Shown one piece after another: positions 42,627 through 51,114 of a stretch of DNA of 64,000 nt. A program made the position numbers and the translations under genes. The notes under the pieces were generated by a model. It was not told the origin of the DNA and ran no database searches. It saw only the letters and a program-made list of their open reading frames with translations. Source of the DNA: UBA1479 sp040216635 (GTDB lineage Bacteria > Pseudomonadota > Alphaproteobacteria > Rhodospirillales > Casp-alpha2). How positions within the stretch are numbered: position 1 is the first letter of the stretch; every line of letters begins with the position of its first letter. Location: positions 248,001 to 312,000 of the forward strand of contig JAVJOU010000026.1 of the NCBI GenBank assembly GCA_040216635.1. The letters are read 5' to 3'.

Positions 42627-43168
42627 AGGGCCTCGATGGTCAGATTGTTGTTGGTGTAAACGCAGATGCCGCCCGCGATCTCCATAGCCTTTTCGGCCAC
42701 CTGGCGGGCGTCCATGCCGTCCTGGTCGATCAGCGCGCGGGCCGCGGCCAGCGCATAATTGCCGCCCGATCCGATGCCGATCAGGCCGTCTTCGGGCTCC
42801 AGCACGTCGCCGGTGCCGGTCAAAACCAGGGATACGTCCTTGTCGGCCACGGCCATCATGGCTTCCAGCCGGCGCAGATATCTGTCCGTGCGCCAGTCCT
42901 TGGCCAGTTCCACGCAGGCGCGGGTCAGTTGCGTGGGATATTGTTCCAGCTTGGCTTCCAGCCGTTCGAACAGGGTGAAGGCATCGGCCGTGGCCCCGGC
43001 GAAACCGCCGATCACGTTGCCGTCGCCCAGCCTACGGACCTTGCGGGCATTGGCCTTGATCACCGTATCGCCGAGCGAAACCTGCCCGTCGCCGGCCAGC
43101 ACGACGTCATCGCCCTTGCGCACGCAAAGAATGGTGGTGCCGTGCCAGGTGGGGGTATCGCTTGCCAT
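42623..43168 (-). CDS. hslV: ATP-dependent protease peptidase subunit HslV (ClpQ)
   Basis: Proteasome-like peptidase (181 aa). The N-terminal nucleophile threonine is Thr11 in WHGTTILCVRKG, exposed after removal of the first ten residues. The family blocks are VVLAGDGQVSLGDTV, IGGFAGATADAFTLFERLE, LTGTGDVLEPEDGLIGIGSGG and AAARAL. ATG 43168 matches the usual start MASDTPTWHGTT; the longer frame to 43234 is not conserved. First gene of hslV-hslU, divergent from hisB over 211 bp that probably hold both promoters. Confidence 0.96.
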   Translation of the reverse strand: MASDTPTWHGTTILCVRKGDDVVLAGDGQVSLGDTVIKANARKVRRLGDGNVIGGFAGATADAFTLFERLEAKLEQYPTQLTRACVELAKDWRTDRYLRRLEAMMAVADKDVSLVLTGTGDVLEPEDGLIGIGSGGNYALAAARALIDQDGMDARQVAEKAMEIAGGICVYTNNNLTIEAL

Positions 43169-43379
43169 GGTGTTATCCGCTTGGTTGTCCGGCCCGGGCC
43201 GGGAAATGAAGAAGCCGGGATGATAGGGAACCATTTGGTCCGGTCAACGCTGTTGGTCAAGGCAAGCCGTGCAATCGGCGTGAAAAGTTGCCGGGCCGGG
43301 GTATCTTTTAAGGCGTGCAGTCTGGCGCGCTTGTCTGGTAAAAGACCGGCGACCCTAGAAAAACGTAAGGATTGAGGCC

Positions 43380-43979
43380 ATGCGCACGGCCAGCGTCGAA
43401 CGCAATACCAAGGAAACCCAGATCAAGGTCACCGTGAACCTGGACGGCACCGGCGAATACAGCGTGTCGACCGGGATCGGATTCCTCGACCACATGCTGG
43501 AACAGTTGTCGCGCCATTCGCTCATGGATCTGACGGTGGAAGCCAAGGGCGACACCCATATCGATTTCCACCACACCACGGAAGACACGGGCATCGCCAT
43601 CGGCGAAGCCGTGTTCAAGGCCCTGGGCGATCGCAAGGGCATCACGCGCTACGGCTCGGCCCTGGTGCCCATGGACGAAACGCTGTCGCGCATCGCGATC
43701 GATTTGTCGAACCGGCCCTATCTGATCTGGCGGGTCGATTTTTCCAAGCCCAAGCTGGGCGATATGGACACGGAACTGTTCAAGGAATGGTTCCAGGCCT
43801 TCGCCCAGGCGGCGGGTGCGACCCTGCACGTGGAAAACCTGTACGGCGAGAACAACCACCATATCGTCGAAAGCTGTTACAAGGGCCTGGCGCGTTCGCT
43901 GCGCGAAGCGGCCACCATCGATCCGCGCAAGGCCGATGCCGTGCCCTCGACCAAGGGCACGCTGGGCGGCTCGTTGTAA
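43380..43979 (+). CDS. hisB: Imidazoleglycerol-phosphate dehydratase
   Basis: The sixth step of histidine synthesis (199 aa), a manganese-dependent dehydratase. The metal-binding histidine clusters are FLDHMLEQLSRHS, IDFHHTTEDTGI and ENNHHIVESCYKG. It is the mono-functional form, without a phosphatase domain. The start at ATG 43380 gives MRTASVERNTKET, which is typical. First gene of hisB-DUF2628-hisH-hisA-hisF-hisE; hslVU is divergent upstream, the usual alphaproteobacterial arrangement. Confidence 0.97.
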   Translation: MRTASVERNTKETQIKVTVNLDGTGEYSVSTGIGFLDHMLEQLSRHSLMDLTVEAKGDTHIDFHHTTEDTGIAIGEAVFKALGDRKGITRYGSALVPMDETLSRIAIDLSNRPYLIWRVDFSKPKLGDMDTELFKEWFQAFAQAAGATLHVENLYGENNHHIVESCYKGLARSLREAATIDPRKADAVPSTKGTLGGSL

Positions 43980-44042
43980 GGGCTGGCTTGCGTTGATCCT
44001 GCCCCTTCCGTCTGGGGCATAGCCATACGAAACGAAGTTTCC

Positions 44043-44462
44043 ATGCGTGTTTTCACCGTTCACCTTCGCCGTCACGGCCTGGACCCGGAACAGGATGTCC
44101 GCCTGATCAAGGAAGGCTTCTCCTGGCCGGCGTTCCTGTTCACCTTTCTGTGGGCGCTGTGGCACCGCATGTGGTGGCTGGCGCTGGGCCTGTTCGTGAT
44201 CACCACGGCGGCGGGCATGGCGGTGGAATTCCTGCTGCCCGATCCCGTGGCGGGGGGTGCGGTGCTGCTCGCCCTGTATGTGGCGATCGGCATGCTGGGC
44301 AATGATCTGATGCGCCGTCATCTGGCCGCGGCGGGCTTTGCCGACCAGGGACCTGTCTGCGCCAAGGACCGGGACGAAGCGCTTTACCGCTATCTCGACA
44401 GCGACCCGGCCCTGGCCCGGGAAATGGCCCGCGACCTTGCCGGCGCCGGCGGGCGCGGCTGA
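44043..44462 (+). CDS. DUF2628 membrane protein in the his operon
   Basis: A 139-aa protein with an N-terminal soluble segment (VRLIKEGFSWPAFLFTFLWAL, the DUF2628 hallmark) and two or three membrane segments (WWLALGLFVITTAAGMAVEFLL; GAVLLALYVAIGML). The C-terminal ~45 residues are polar. Function unknown. It lies between hisB and hisH, 63 bp after the first and 11 bp before the second, in an order also seen in other alphaproteobacteria. It is not known to take part in histidine synthesis. Confidence 0.88.
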   Translation: MRVFTVHLRRHGLDPEQDVRLIKEGFSWPAFLFTFLWALWHRMWWLALGLFVITTAAGMAVEFLLPDPVAGGAVLLALYVAIGMLGNDLMRRHLAAAGFADQGPVCAKDRDEALYRYLDSDPALAREMARDLAGAGGRG

Positions 44463-44473
44463 CGGGGGCGGGC

Positions 44474-45121
44474 ATGACCATCGCGCTGATCGATTACGGG
44501 TCGGGAAACCTGCGTTCCGCCGCCAAGGCGTTCGAACGCGTGCTGGGCGAATTGGGGCGGGCCGATACGGTCGCCGTGACCGCCGACCCGGACGTGGTCG
44601 CCAAGGCCGACCGCGTGGTTTTGCCCGGGGTGGGCGCGTTCGGCGATTGCCGGGCCGGGGTTGCGGCCCTGGACGGCATGATGGAAGCCCTGAACGAAGC
44701 GGTCATGATTCGCGCCCAGCCGTTCCTGGGTATCTGCGTCGGCATGCAATTGATGGCCTCCAAGGGCTTCGAATTCGGCGAAACCCCCGGGTTCGGCTGG
44801 ATTCCGGGCGAGGTTCAGCCCCTGCGCCCGGTCGAGGAAGGGCTTAAGATCCCGCATATGGGCTGGAACGAACTGTTCTGGGTCGGCTATGAAGAACATC
44901 CGGTGATGGCGGGGCTGGGGGCCGGGCAGCACGCCTATTTCGTCCATTCTTATTTCGTCATGCCGGAAGACGCGGCCCATATCCTGGCCGTGACCGATTA
45001 CGGCGGGCCGGTAACGGCCGCCATCGGCCGCGATAACCTGTTCGGAACCCAGTTTCATCCCGAGAAAAGCCAGGGCGTGGGGCTTAAGCTCATTCAGAAC
45101 TTCCTGAATTGGAAGCCTTGA
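44474..45121 (+). CDS. hisH: Imidazole glycerol phosphate synthase, glutaminase subunit HisH
   Basis: Type I glutamine amidotransferase (215 aa) that passes ammonia to HisF. The nucleophile cysteine is in FLGICVGMQLM, and the catalytic His-Glu pair is in TQFHPEKSQGVGL. The LIDYGSGNLRSAAKAFER start is typical. The motif after the nucleophile reads GMQLM, as in HisH rather than in other amidotransferases. A 184-bp gap containing a dispersed repeat separates it from hisA, its usual close neighbour. Confidence 0.96.
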   Translation: MTIALIDYGSGNLRSAAKAFERVLGELGRADTVAVTADPDVVAKADRVVLPGVGAFGDCRAGVAALDGMMEALNEAVMIRAQPFLGICVGMQLMASKGFEFGETPGFGWIPGEVQPLRPVEEGLKIPHMGWNELFWVGYEEHPVMAGLGAGQHAYFVHSYFVMPEDAAHILAVTDYGGPVTAAIGRDNLFGTQFHPEKSQGVGLKLIQNFLNWKP

Positions 45122-45127
45122 GTTTTT

Positions 45128-45263
45128 AAGATAACCACAGAGGCACAGAGACGGTGAGAAGAAAAAATGAGAGTAAGCTTATGTTGATGTCGCCCGGGCA
45201 CGCCCTGCCGTTGATGAAAAACGCGGTCACCTCACCGCCTCACTGTCTCTGTGGTTCAATCTT
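45128..45263. repeat. Dispersed inverted-repeat element, copy B
   Basis: The left arm AAGATAACCACAGAGGCACA... at 45128-45160 and the right arm 45231-45263 (CTCACCGCCTCACTGTCTCT...) are near-perfect inverted repeats over about 30 bp, ending in AAGAT and ATCTT. About 70 bp of unrelated sequence lies between. This fills most of the hisH-hisA gap. Confidence 0.8.
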
Positions 45264-45305
45264 CTTTCTTGGACGACGGGGGATGATGAAAGGGGCGCGG
45301 TCGGC

Positions 45306-46037
45306 ATGATTTTCTTTCCCGCCATCGACCTCAAGGACGGCCAATGCGTGCGCCTGTATCAGGGCGACATGGACAAGGCGACGGTGTTTTCCGACGATCC
45401 GGCGGCCCAGGCCAAGGTGTTTCAGAATGCCGGCTGTGAATGGGTCCATTTGGTTGATCTTAATGGCGCGTTCGAAGGAAAGCCGGTGAACGGTGCTGCC
45501 GTGAACGGCATTCTGGATGCCCTGGACATCCCCGTACAGCTGGGCGGCGGCATCCGCACCATGGCGACGATCGACGATTGGCTGGCGCGCGGCGTGCGTC
45601 GGGTGATTTTGGGGACAGTAGCGCTGACCGACCCGGATCTGGTGATCGCCGCCTGCAAGGCCCATCCGGGCCGGGTCGCCGTGGGCATCGATGCGCGCGA
45701 CGGGCGGGTCGCGGTCGAAGGCTGGGCCGAAGTGTCGGAAATGACGGCGTTGGATCTGGCCAAACGGTTCGAAGACGCGGGCGTGGCGGCGATCATCTTC
45801 ACCGACATCGGGCGCGACGGGGTCATGCAGGGCCCCAATCTGGAGGCGACGATCGACATGGCCCGCGCGGTTTCGATCCCGGTGATCGCCTCGGGCGGGG
45901 TGTCGTCCATGGCCGATTTGCAGGCCCTGAAGGATGCCGGCGGCGGCTTGCTGGAAGGCGTGATTTCGGGCCGCGCCGTCTATGACGGCAAGATCGATCT
46001 TTCTGCCGCCGTCACTCTGTTGAAGGACGCGGCGTAA
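45306..46037 (+). CDS. hisA: ProFAR isomerase HisA
   Basis: A TIM-barrel isomerase (243 aa) that opens the ribose of ProFAR in histidine synthesis. Catalytic Asp8 is in FPAIDLKDGQCVRLYQGD, and the second Asp is in GIDARDGRVAVEGW. The phosphate-binding repeats are QLGGGIRTM and ASGGVSSMADL. ATG 45306 is the first after the dispersed repeat. hisF starts 5 bp after its stop. Confidence 0.97.
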   Translation: MIFFPAIDLKDGQCVRLYQGDMDKATVFSDDPAAQAKVFQNAGCEWVHLVDLNGAFEGKPVNGAAVNGILDALDIPVQLGGGIRTMATIDDWLARGVRRVILGTVALTDPDLVIAACKAHPGRVAVGIDARDGRVAVEGWAEVSEMTALDLAKRFEDAGVAAIIFTDIGRDGVMQGPNLEATIDMARAVSIPVIASGGVSSMADLQALKDAGGGLLEGVISGRAVYDGKIDLSAAVTLLKDAA

Positions 46038-46042
46038 GGGTC

Positions 46043-46831
46043 ATGTTGAAATCCCGGGTCATTCCCTGTCTCGACGTCAACGAAGGCCGCGTGGTCAAGG
46101 GCGTCAATTTCGTCGACCTGGTCGATGCGGGCGATCCCGTGGAACAGGCCCGGGTCTATGACGCCGCCGGGGCGGACGAGCTGACCTTCCTCGACATCAC
46201 CGCCAGCCACGAAAACCGCGACACCATTTTCGACGTGGTCGCGCGCACGGCCGAACAGTGTTTCATGCCGCTGACCGTGGGCGGCGGGGTGCGTACGGTG
46301 GACGACATCCGCAAGCTGCTATTGGCCGGGGCCGACAAGGTCTCGATCAATACCGCCGCCGTGCACAACCCGGATTTCGTCAAGGAAGCTTCGGAAAAGT
46401 TCGGCGCGCAATGCATCGTGGTCGCGGTCGACGCCAAGCGGGTCGATGCCGCGACGCGCGAACCCGCGCCCGACGGCACCCGGTTCGAGATTTTCACCCA
46501 TGGCGGGCGCAAGCCGACCGGCATCGAATGCATTTCCTGGGCGGAAAAGATGGCCGATCTGGGGGCCGGGGAAATCCTGCTGACCTCCAGGGACCGGGAC
46601 GGCACCAAGAACGGCTTTGATCTGGCGCTGACCCGTGCCGTCGCCGATGCCGTGCCGATCCCGGTGATCGCCTCGGGCGGGGTCGGCAATCTGGATCATC
46701 TGGTCGAAGGCGTGACCGAAGGCCATGCCTCGGCCGTGCTGGCGGCCTCGATCTTTCACTTCGGCACCTATTCCATCCAAGAGGCCAAGGCGCATATGCT
46801 GGCGAAGGGGGCCCCCGTTCGGATCGAATAG
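46043..46831 (+). CDS. hisF: Imidazole glycerol phosphate synthase, cyclase subunit HisF
   Basis: TIM-barrel synthase (262 aa) that closes the imidazole ring using ammonia from HisH. Catalytic Asp11 is in IPCLDVNEGRVVKG and the second acid is in VVAVDAKR. The phosphate loops are VGGGVRTVDDI and ASGGVGNLDHL. The start is ATG 46043. It is in the usual order hisA-hisF-hisE. Confidence 0.97.
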   Translation: MLKSRVIPCLDVNEGRVVKGVNFVDLVDAGDPVEQARVYDAAGADELTFLDITASHENRDTIFDVVARTAEQCFMPLTVGGGVRTVDDIRKLLLAGADKVSINTAAVHNPDFVKEASEKFGAQCIVVAVDAKRVDAATREPAPDGTRFEIFTHGGRKPTGIECISWAEKMADLGAGEILLTSRDRDGTKNGFDLALTRAVADAVPIPVIASGGVGNLDHLVEGVTEGHASAVLAASIFHFGTYSIQEAKAHMLAKGAPVRIE

Positions 46832-46872
46832 GGGCGAACAGGCGGCACCGCCGCCGCAAGAGGAAGCGCATC

Positions 46873-47190
46873 ATGACCCATACACTCGACACGTTGTTCG
46901 CGACCATCGAAAGCCGCAAGGGTGCGGACCCGGAAACCAGCTATACGGCCAAGCTGTTCCATGGCGGCGCACCCCTGATCGCGCGCAAGCTGGGCGAGGA
47001 AGCGGTCGAAACCGCCGTCGCAGCCCTGACCGAGGACAAGACCTCGGTCGCCAAGGAAAGCGCCGACGTGCTGTACCATCTGCTTGCCCTGTGGGCCGAG
47101 CTGGGGATCGTCCCTCAGGACGTCTGGGATGAATTGGACCGCCGCACCGGCCAATCGGGGATCGAGGAAAAAGCCGGCCGCAAAAGCTAG
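46873..47190 (+). CDS. hisE: Phosphoribosyl-ATP pyrophosphatase HisE
   Basis: The second step of histidine synthesis (105 aa), an all-helical MazG-like pyrophosphatase. The conserved metal-binding pattern is KLGEEAVETAVAAL followed by ESADVLYHLLALWAELGI. It is the separate form, not fused to HisI, and hisI is not in the window. Next comes the HIT gene, 19 bp downstream. Confidence 0.95.
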   Translation: MTHTLDTLFATIESRKGADPETSYTAKLFHGGAPLIARKLGEEAVETAVAALTEDKTSVAKESADVLYHLLALWAELGIVPQDVWDELDRRTGQSGIEEKAGRKS

Positions 47191-47209
47191 GACACGGAGA
47201 CCAACACAT

Positions 47210-47572
47210 ATGGCCTACGACAAAGACAACATCTTCGCCAAGATCATCCGCGGCGAAATCCCCTGTGACACGGTTTACGAAGACGACCATGTGCTGGCCT
47301 TCAAGGACATCCAGCCGCAGCGCAATGTCCATGTTCTGGTCATCCCCAAGGGTCCATACGAAGACATGACCGCCTTTGCCCAACAGGCCAGCGAGGCGGA
47401 AATCGTCGCCTATACCCGGGCCATCGGAAAGATCGCCGAAAAACTGGGCGTGGACGGCGACGGCTACCGCCTGATCGCCAACACGGGCGAAAACGGCCAT
47501 CAGGAAGTCCCCCACCTGCATTGCCATATCGTCGGCGGCGAGCCCGTCGGGCCGATGTTGAAGAAGAGATAA
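47210..47572 (+). CDS. HIT-family nucleotide hydrolase (HinT-like)
   Basis: A 120-aa histidine-triad protein expected to hydrolyse adenosine phosphoramidates or related nucleotides. The triad is HLHCHIVGG near the C-terminus, and the N-terminal IFAKIIRGEIPCDTVYEDD is typical. The start is ATG 47210. The his-HIT adjacency is common in alphaproteobacteria. Converges on yifB with a 56-bp gap lacking an obvious terminator. Confidence 0.94.
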   Translation: MAYDKDNIFAKIIRGEIPCDTVYEDDHVLAFKDIQPQRNVHVLVIPKGPYEDMTAFAQQASEAEIVAYTRAIGKIAEKLGVDGDGYRLIANTGENGHQEVPHLHCHIVGGEPVGPMLKKR

Positions 47573-47628
47573 CGCAAAACCCAGGGCCGCGGGCCGAACA
47601 TTGAGATGCGCGGATTGGTTGGCCCGTC

Positions 47629-49170
47629 TTAGTTGCGGATTCCGGCTGAGCCCTGGCGCCCCGGCGCCATGCGCCGGAAACTGAGCGCCTCCGCCACATG
47701 GATGCGCCCCACCCCGTCCGACCCGTTCATATCCGCCAGCGTGCGCGCCACGCGCAGCACCCGGTGATAACCTCGGGCCGACAGGCCGATGCGGTCGGCG
47801 GCTTCGACCAACAGTTTGCGCCCGGCGTCATCGGGCCGGGCCACGCGGTCGAGCAGCTCACCGTCGGCTTGGGCGTTGGTGCGGATGCCCTTATCCAGAT
47901 GGTCGCGGTAACGGTCCCGTTGAACGGCGCGGGCGGCGGCGACGCGGGCCGCGACCTGGGCCGTGCCTTCCGTTGGAGGCGGCAGGTCCAAATCGAACGG
48001 GCTGACCGCCGGGACGTCCAAATGAATGTCGATGCGGTCGAACAGGGGCCCGGAAATGCGGCCCTGATAATCCTCGGCACAGCGGGGGGCTTTGGAGCAT
48101 GCCTGGGACGGGTCGTCCAGATAGCCGCAGCGGCAGGGGTTCATGGCCGCCACCAGCTGAAAGCGCGCCGGATAGGTGACATGGGCATTGGCCCGGGCGA
48201 TGGCGGCGCGGCCGGTTTCCAAGGGCTGGCGCAGGCTTTCCAGGGTGGCCCGCTGGAATTCCGGCAGTTCGTCCAAAAACAGCACGCCCAAATGGGCAAG
48301 CGAAACCTCACCGGGCCGGGCGCGCAGCCCGCCGCCGACCAGGGCCGGCAGCGAGGCGGAATGGTGCGGGTCGCGAAACGGCCGGATGCGCGACAGGGTG
48401 CCGCCCGACAGCATGCCGGCCAAGCTCTGCACCATGGAGATTTCCAAAATTTCTTCGCTCTCGAGCGGCGGCAGCAGGCCCGGCAGACGCTGCGCCAGCA
48501 TGGACTTGCCCGACCCGGGCGGCCCGATCATCAACAGGTTATGGCCGCCGCTGGCCGCGATCTCCAACCCGCGCTTGGCGGTTTCCTGGCCCTTGATGTC
48601 GGCCAGGTCGGGGTAGGGGGCCGTGTCTTCGGCGACGGGGCGTTCGGGCGGGCCCAGAACCTGCACCCCCTTGAAATGATTGACCAGGGACAGAAGGCTC
48701 GCGGGTGCCAGGATGTCCGACCCCCCGGCCCAGGTCGCTTCGCCGCCCTGTGCGGCCGGACAGATCAACCCTAAGTCCCGGGCGTTGGCATGCAGGGCCG
48801 CGGGCAGCACGCCGGCTACCGGGGCAAGCGTGCCGTCCAACCCCAGTTCGCCCAGGGCCAGATAACGCGCCATGTCGTCCGCCGGCAAAACATCCATGGC
48901 GGTCAGCAGGGCCAATGCGATGGGCAGGTCGAAATGGCTGCCTTCTTTCAACACGTCGGCGGGGGCCAGGTTGACGGTGATGCGTTTGGGCGGCAGGGCC
49001 AAGCCCATGGCGTGGAGAGAGGCCCGCACCCGTTCGCGGCTTTCGGCCACGGCCTTGTCCGGCAGGCCGACCACGGAAAAGGCGGGCAGGCCGCCCGCCA
49101 TCTGGACCTGTACGTCCACGTCCAGCACGTCGATGCCCTGAAAGGCAGCAGTGGCAATGCGCGCAACCAT
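47629..49170 (-). CDS. YifB-family Mg-chelatase-like AAA ATPase (ComM)
   Basis: A 513-aa ATPase with an N-terminal Lon-like S5 fold (GIDVLDVDVQVQMAGGLPAF; PPKRITVNLAPADVLKEG), a central Mg-chelatase AAA domain (P-loop GPPGSGKSML; FLDELPEF) and a cysteine cluster typical of the family (NPCRCGYLDDP; ACSKAPRC). The E. coli and Haemophilus relative ComM is a branch-migration helicase used in transformation, so DNA recombination is the likely role. ATG 49170 is chosen over an upstream frame to 49221. Confidence 0.94.
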   Translation of the reverse strand: MVARIATAAFQGIDVLDVDVQVQMAGGLPAFSVVGLPDKAVAESRERVRASLHAMGLALPPKRITVNLAPADVLKEGSHFDLPIALALLTAMDVLPADDMARYLALGELGLDGTLAPVAGVLPAALHANARDLGLICPAAQGGEATWAGGSDILAPASLLSLVNHFKGVQVLGPPERPVAEDTAPYPDLADIKGQETAKRGLEIAASGGHNLLMIGPPGSGKSMLAQRLPGLLPPLESEEILEISMVQSLAGMLSGGTLSRIRPFRDPHHSASLPALVGGGLRARPGEVSLAHLGVLFLDELPEFQRATLESLRQPLETGRAAIARANAHVTYPARFQLVAAMNPCRCGYLDDPSQACSKAPRCAEDYQGRISGPLFDRIDIHLDVPAVSPFDLDLPPPTEGTAQVAARVAAARAVQRDRYRDHLDKGIRTNAQADGELLDRVARPDDAGRKLLVEAADRIGLSARGYHRVLRVARTLADMNGSDGVGRIHVAEALSFRRMAPGRQGSAGIRN

Positions 49171-49296
49171 GGCGATGCGGGCCTTCTCCTCGTTCGGTTG
49201 CATAAGAAAAGCCCGAATCAAGAAAAAGGGGAAGCCTGTTTGCGCCGAAATCGTTTGCCGGGCAAGCTGGCGGGGAAGCCGGGACGGATGCCCGGG

Positions 49297-50064
49297 CTAT
49301 TTGCGCGCGCGCGCGGCCGGTTTTTTCAGGTTGCGGTCCCACAGCTTGAACAGTTTGTCCCAGGCCGCTTCGGCCTGAACCGGGGCATGGGCCAGGCGTT
49401 CGGCGAACTGAAAGCCGTGCTGCGTGCCCTTGGGCTGTTCGATGGTCGCCTTGACGCCGGTTTTCTTGACGGCCCGTTTCAAGGCCGTAATCGTTTGCTG
49501 CGGCACATGGGCATCCGTTTCCGCGAAGATGAACAGCAGCTCACCCTGAACCTTATCCAGCAGCAGATGGGGTGAATCATCCTGGTCGGTCACGATGCCG
49601 ACCCCGTACATGGACGCCGCCGCCTTGATGCACGTGGGGAAACGCCCGGCCACGGTGACGATGTAGCGTCCGCTCATGCAATGGCCGACGCAGCCCACGG
49701 GCCCGGCTGCAACCTCGCCCTGGGCGTCCAGGAAATTGAGAATTCCCGCCGTATCGTCGGCCACGTCCGCGTTGGTCAGCGAATCCATGGCGGCCCGCCA
49801 CACGTTGGTCATGGCTTCCGTGCGGCGCGAATTGTCGAGCCTGAGCGTGCCCAGGCGGTAATACATATCCGGCAGAATGCAGTAATAGCCCGCCTTGGCG
49901 ATGCGCCGCGCCATGTTGCAGAGCTCTTCGCGGAAGCCGGGGGCATCCATGTAGAAGATGACGGCCGGCACCGGGGTGTCGGCGGCCGTTTCCGGCCAGG
50001 CGCAGAACGCGGGCATGCGCCCGAACTTGGTGGTGACCTCGACTATGGCTTCCTTGAGCGCCAT
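49297..50064 (-). CDS. Dienelactone hydrolase family protein
   Basis: An alpha/beta hydrolase (255 aa, cytosolic). The nucleophile cysteine lies in CVGHCMSGRYI. The acid is probably in the FAETDAHVP loop, and the catalytic His is in GTQHGFQF, all in canonical order. The N-terminal part covers AVIFYMDAPGFREEL and GYYCILPDMYYRLG. The substrate is unknown; related enzymes open lactones or cleave carboxylic esters. The C-terminus is basic. It is separate from yifB by 126 bp and follows gshB on the same strand. Confidence 0.9.
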   Translation of the reverse strand: MALKEAIVEVTTKFGRMPAFCAWPETAADTPVPAVIFYMDAPGFREELCNMARRIAKAGYYCILPDMYYRLGTLRLDNSRRTEAMTNVWRAAMDSLTNADVADDTAGILNFLDAQGEVAAGPVGCVGHCMSGRYIVTVAGRFPTCIKAAASMYGVGIVTDQDDSPHLLLDKVQGELLFIFAETDAHVPQQTITALKRAVKKTGVKATIEQPKGTQHGFQFAERLAHAPVQAEAAWDKLFKLWDRNLKKPAARARK

Positions 50065-50096
50065 CGTTTCCTCCCTTTGGATATTTCCGTATTTGA

Positions 50097-51035
50097 TCAG
50101 AGTTTCGCCTCGATGGCGTCCCAGATGTCGCTTTCCAGGCAGACCCCGTCGAACCGGTTGATTTCCTGCAGGCCCGTGGGCGAGGTCACGTTGATTTCCG
50201 TGAGGTAGCCGCCGATCACGTCGATGCCCACGAAGATCAGGCCGCGGGCCTTGAGCTCGGGCGCCAGGGCGGCGCAGATCTCACGCTCGCGTTCAGTCAA
50301 TTCCGATTTCAGGGGCCGGCCGCCGACATGCATGTTGGACCGGGATTCCCCCGCCGCCGGCACCCGGTTGACGGCACCGGCGACGGCGCCGTCGATCAGG
50401 ATGATGCGTTTGTCGCCCGCCCGCACGTCCTTCAGGTAGGCCTGCACGATGACCGGCTCGCGGAACATTTCCGTGAACATTTCCAGCAATGAATTCAGGT
50501 TCTCGTCGCCGGGCGTGATGTGGAACACCCCGGCCCCGCCGTTGCCGTACAGCGGCTTGACGATGATGTCCTTGTGTTCCTTGCGGAAGGCCAGGATGTC
50601 GTCGCGGTTGGTGGCGATCAGGGTCGGCGGCATGAACTGGGCAAAGCGGGTGACGAACAGTTTTTCGGGCGCGTTGCGGACCTCGGCCGGGTTGTTGACC
50701 ACCAGGGTTTCGGGGTGGACCATCTCCAGCAAATGGGTCGCGGTGATGTAGGACATGTCGAACGGCGGGTCCTGGCGCATCAGCACGACGTCCACGTCGG
50801 CCAGGTTGACCGCCTGCTTTTCCCCCAGGGTGAAATGATTGTCGGCTTCGCGCCGCACCTCCAGGGGCTGGGTCCAGGCCATGACCTTGCCGTGCTGGTA
50901 GGACAAATCGCCCGGCAGAAAATGCAGCAGCTTGTGTCCGCGCTTCTGTGCCTCCAGCGCCAGCACGAAGGTGCTGTCGCCGTTGATGTCGACGGAGGAC
51001 ACATGGTCCATCTGGATGGCCACGGTAAGCGCCAT
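50097..51035 (-). CDS. gshB: Glutathione synthetase
   Basis: ATP-grasp enzyme (312 aa) joining gamma-glutamylcysteine and glycine. It has the N-terminal VAIQMDHVSSVDINGDSTF, VLMRQDPPFDMSYITATHLLE, the ATP-grasp loop VKPLYGNGGAGVF and the C-terminal FVGIDVIGGYLTEINVTSPTG with metal ligands. The length and motifs are standard. gshA is not in the window. ATG 51035 is the natural start. Confidence 0.97.
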   Translation of the reverse strand: MALTVAIQMDHVSSVDINGDSTFVLALEAQKRGHKLLHFLPGDLSYQHGKVMAWTQPLEVRREADNHFTLGEKQAVNLADVDVVLMRQDPPFDMSYITATHLLEMVHPETLVVNNPAEVRNAPEKLFVTRFAQFMPPTLIATNRDDILAFRKEHKDIIVKPLYGNGGAGVFHITPGDENLNSLLEMFTEMFREPVIVQAYLKDVRAGDKRIILIDGAVAGAVNRVPAAGESRSNMHVGGRPLKSELTEREREICAALAPELKARGLIFVGIDVIGGYLTEINVTSPTGLQEINRFDGVCLESDIWDAIEAKL

Positions 51036-51114
51036 GAACGGTCCTTTCAGATCGGCCGATGAAGGAGAGCGGGGCAGGGGGCGGCCGGCCCCCGGGGATT
51101 AATCCGACTGGGGG

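Noticed and set aside
41397..42659. 420-aa plus-strand ORF opposite hslU
   Set aside because: Antisense shadow of hslU; no domain, unnatural runs of Phe/Val/Arg.
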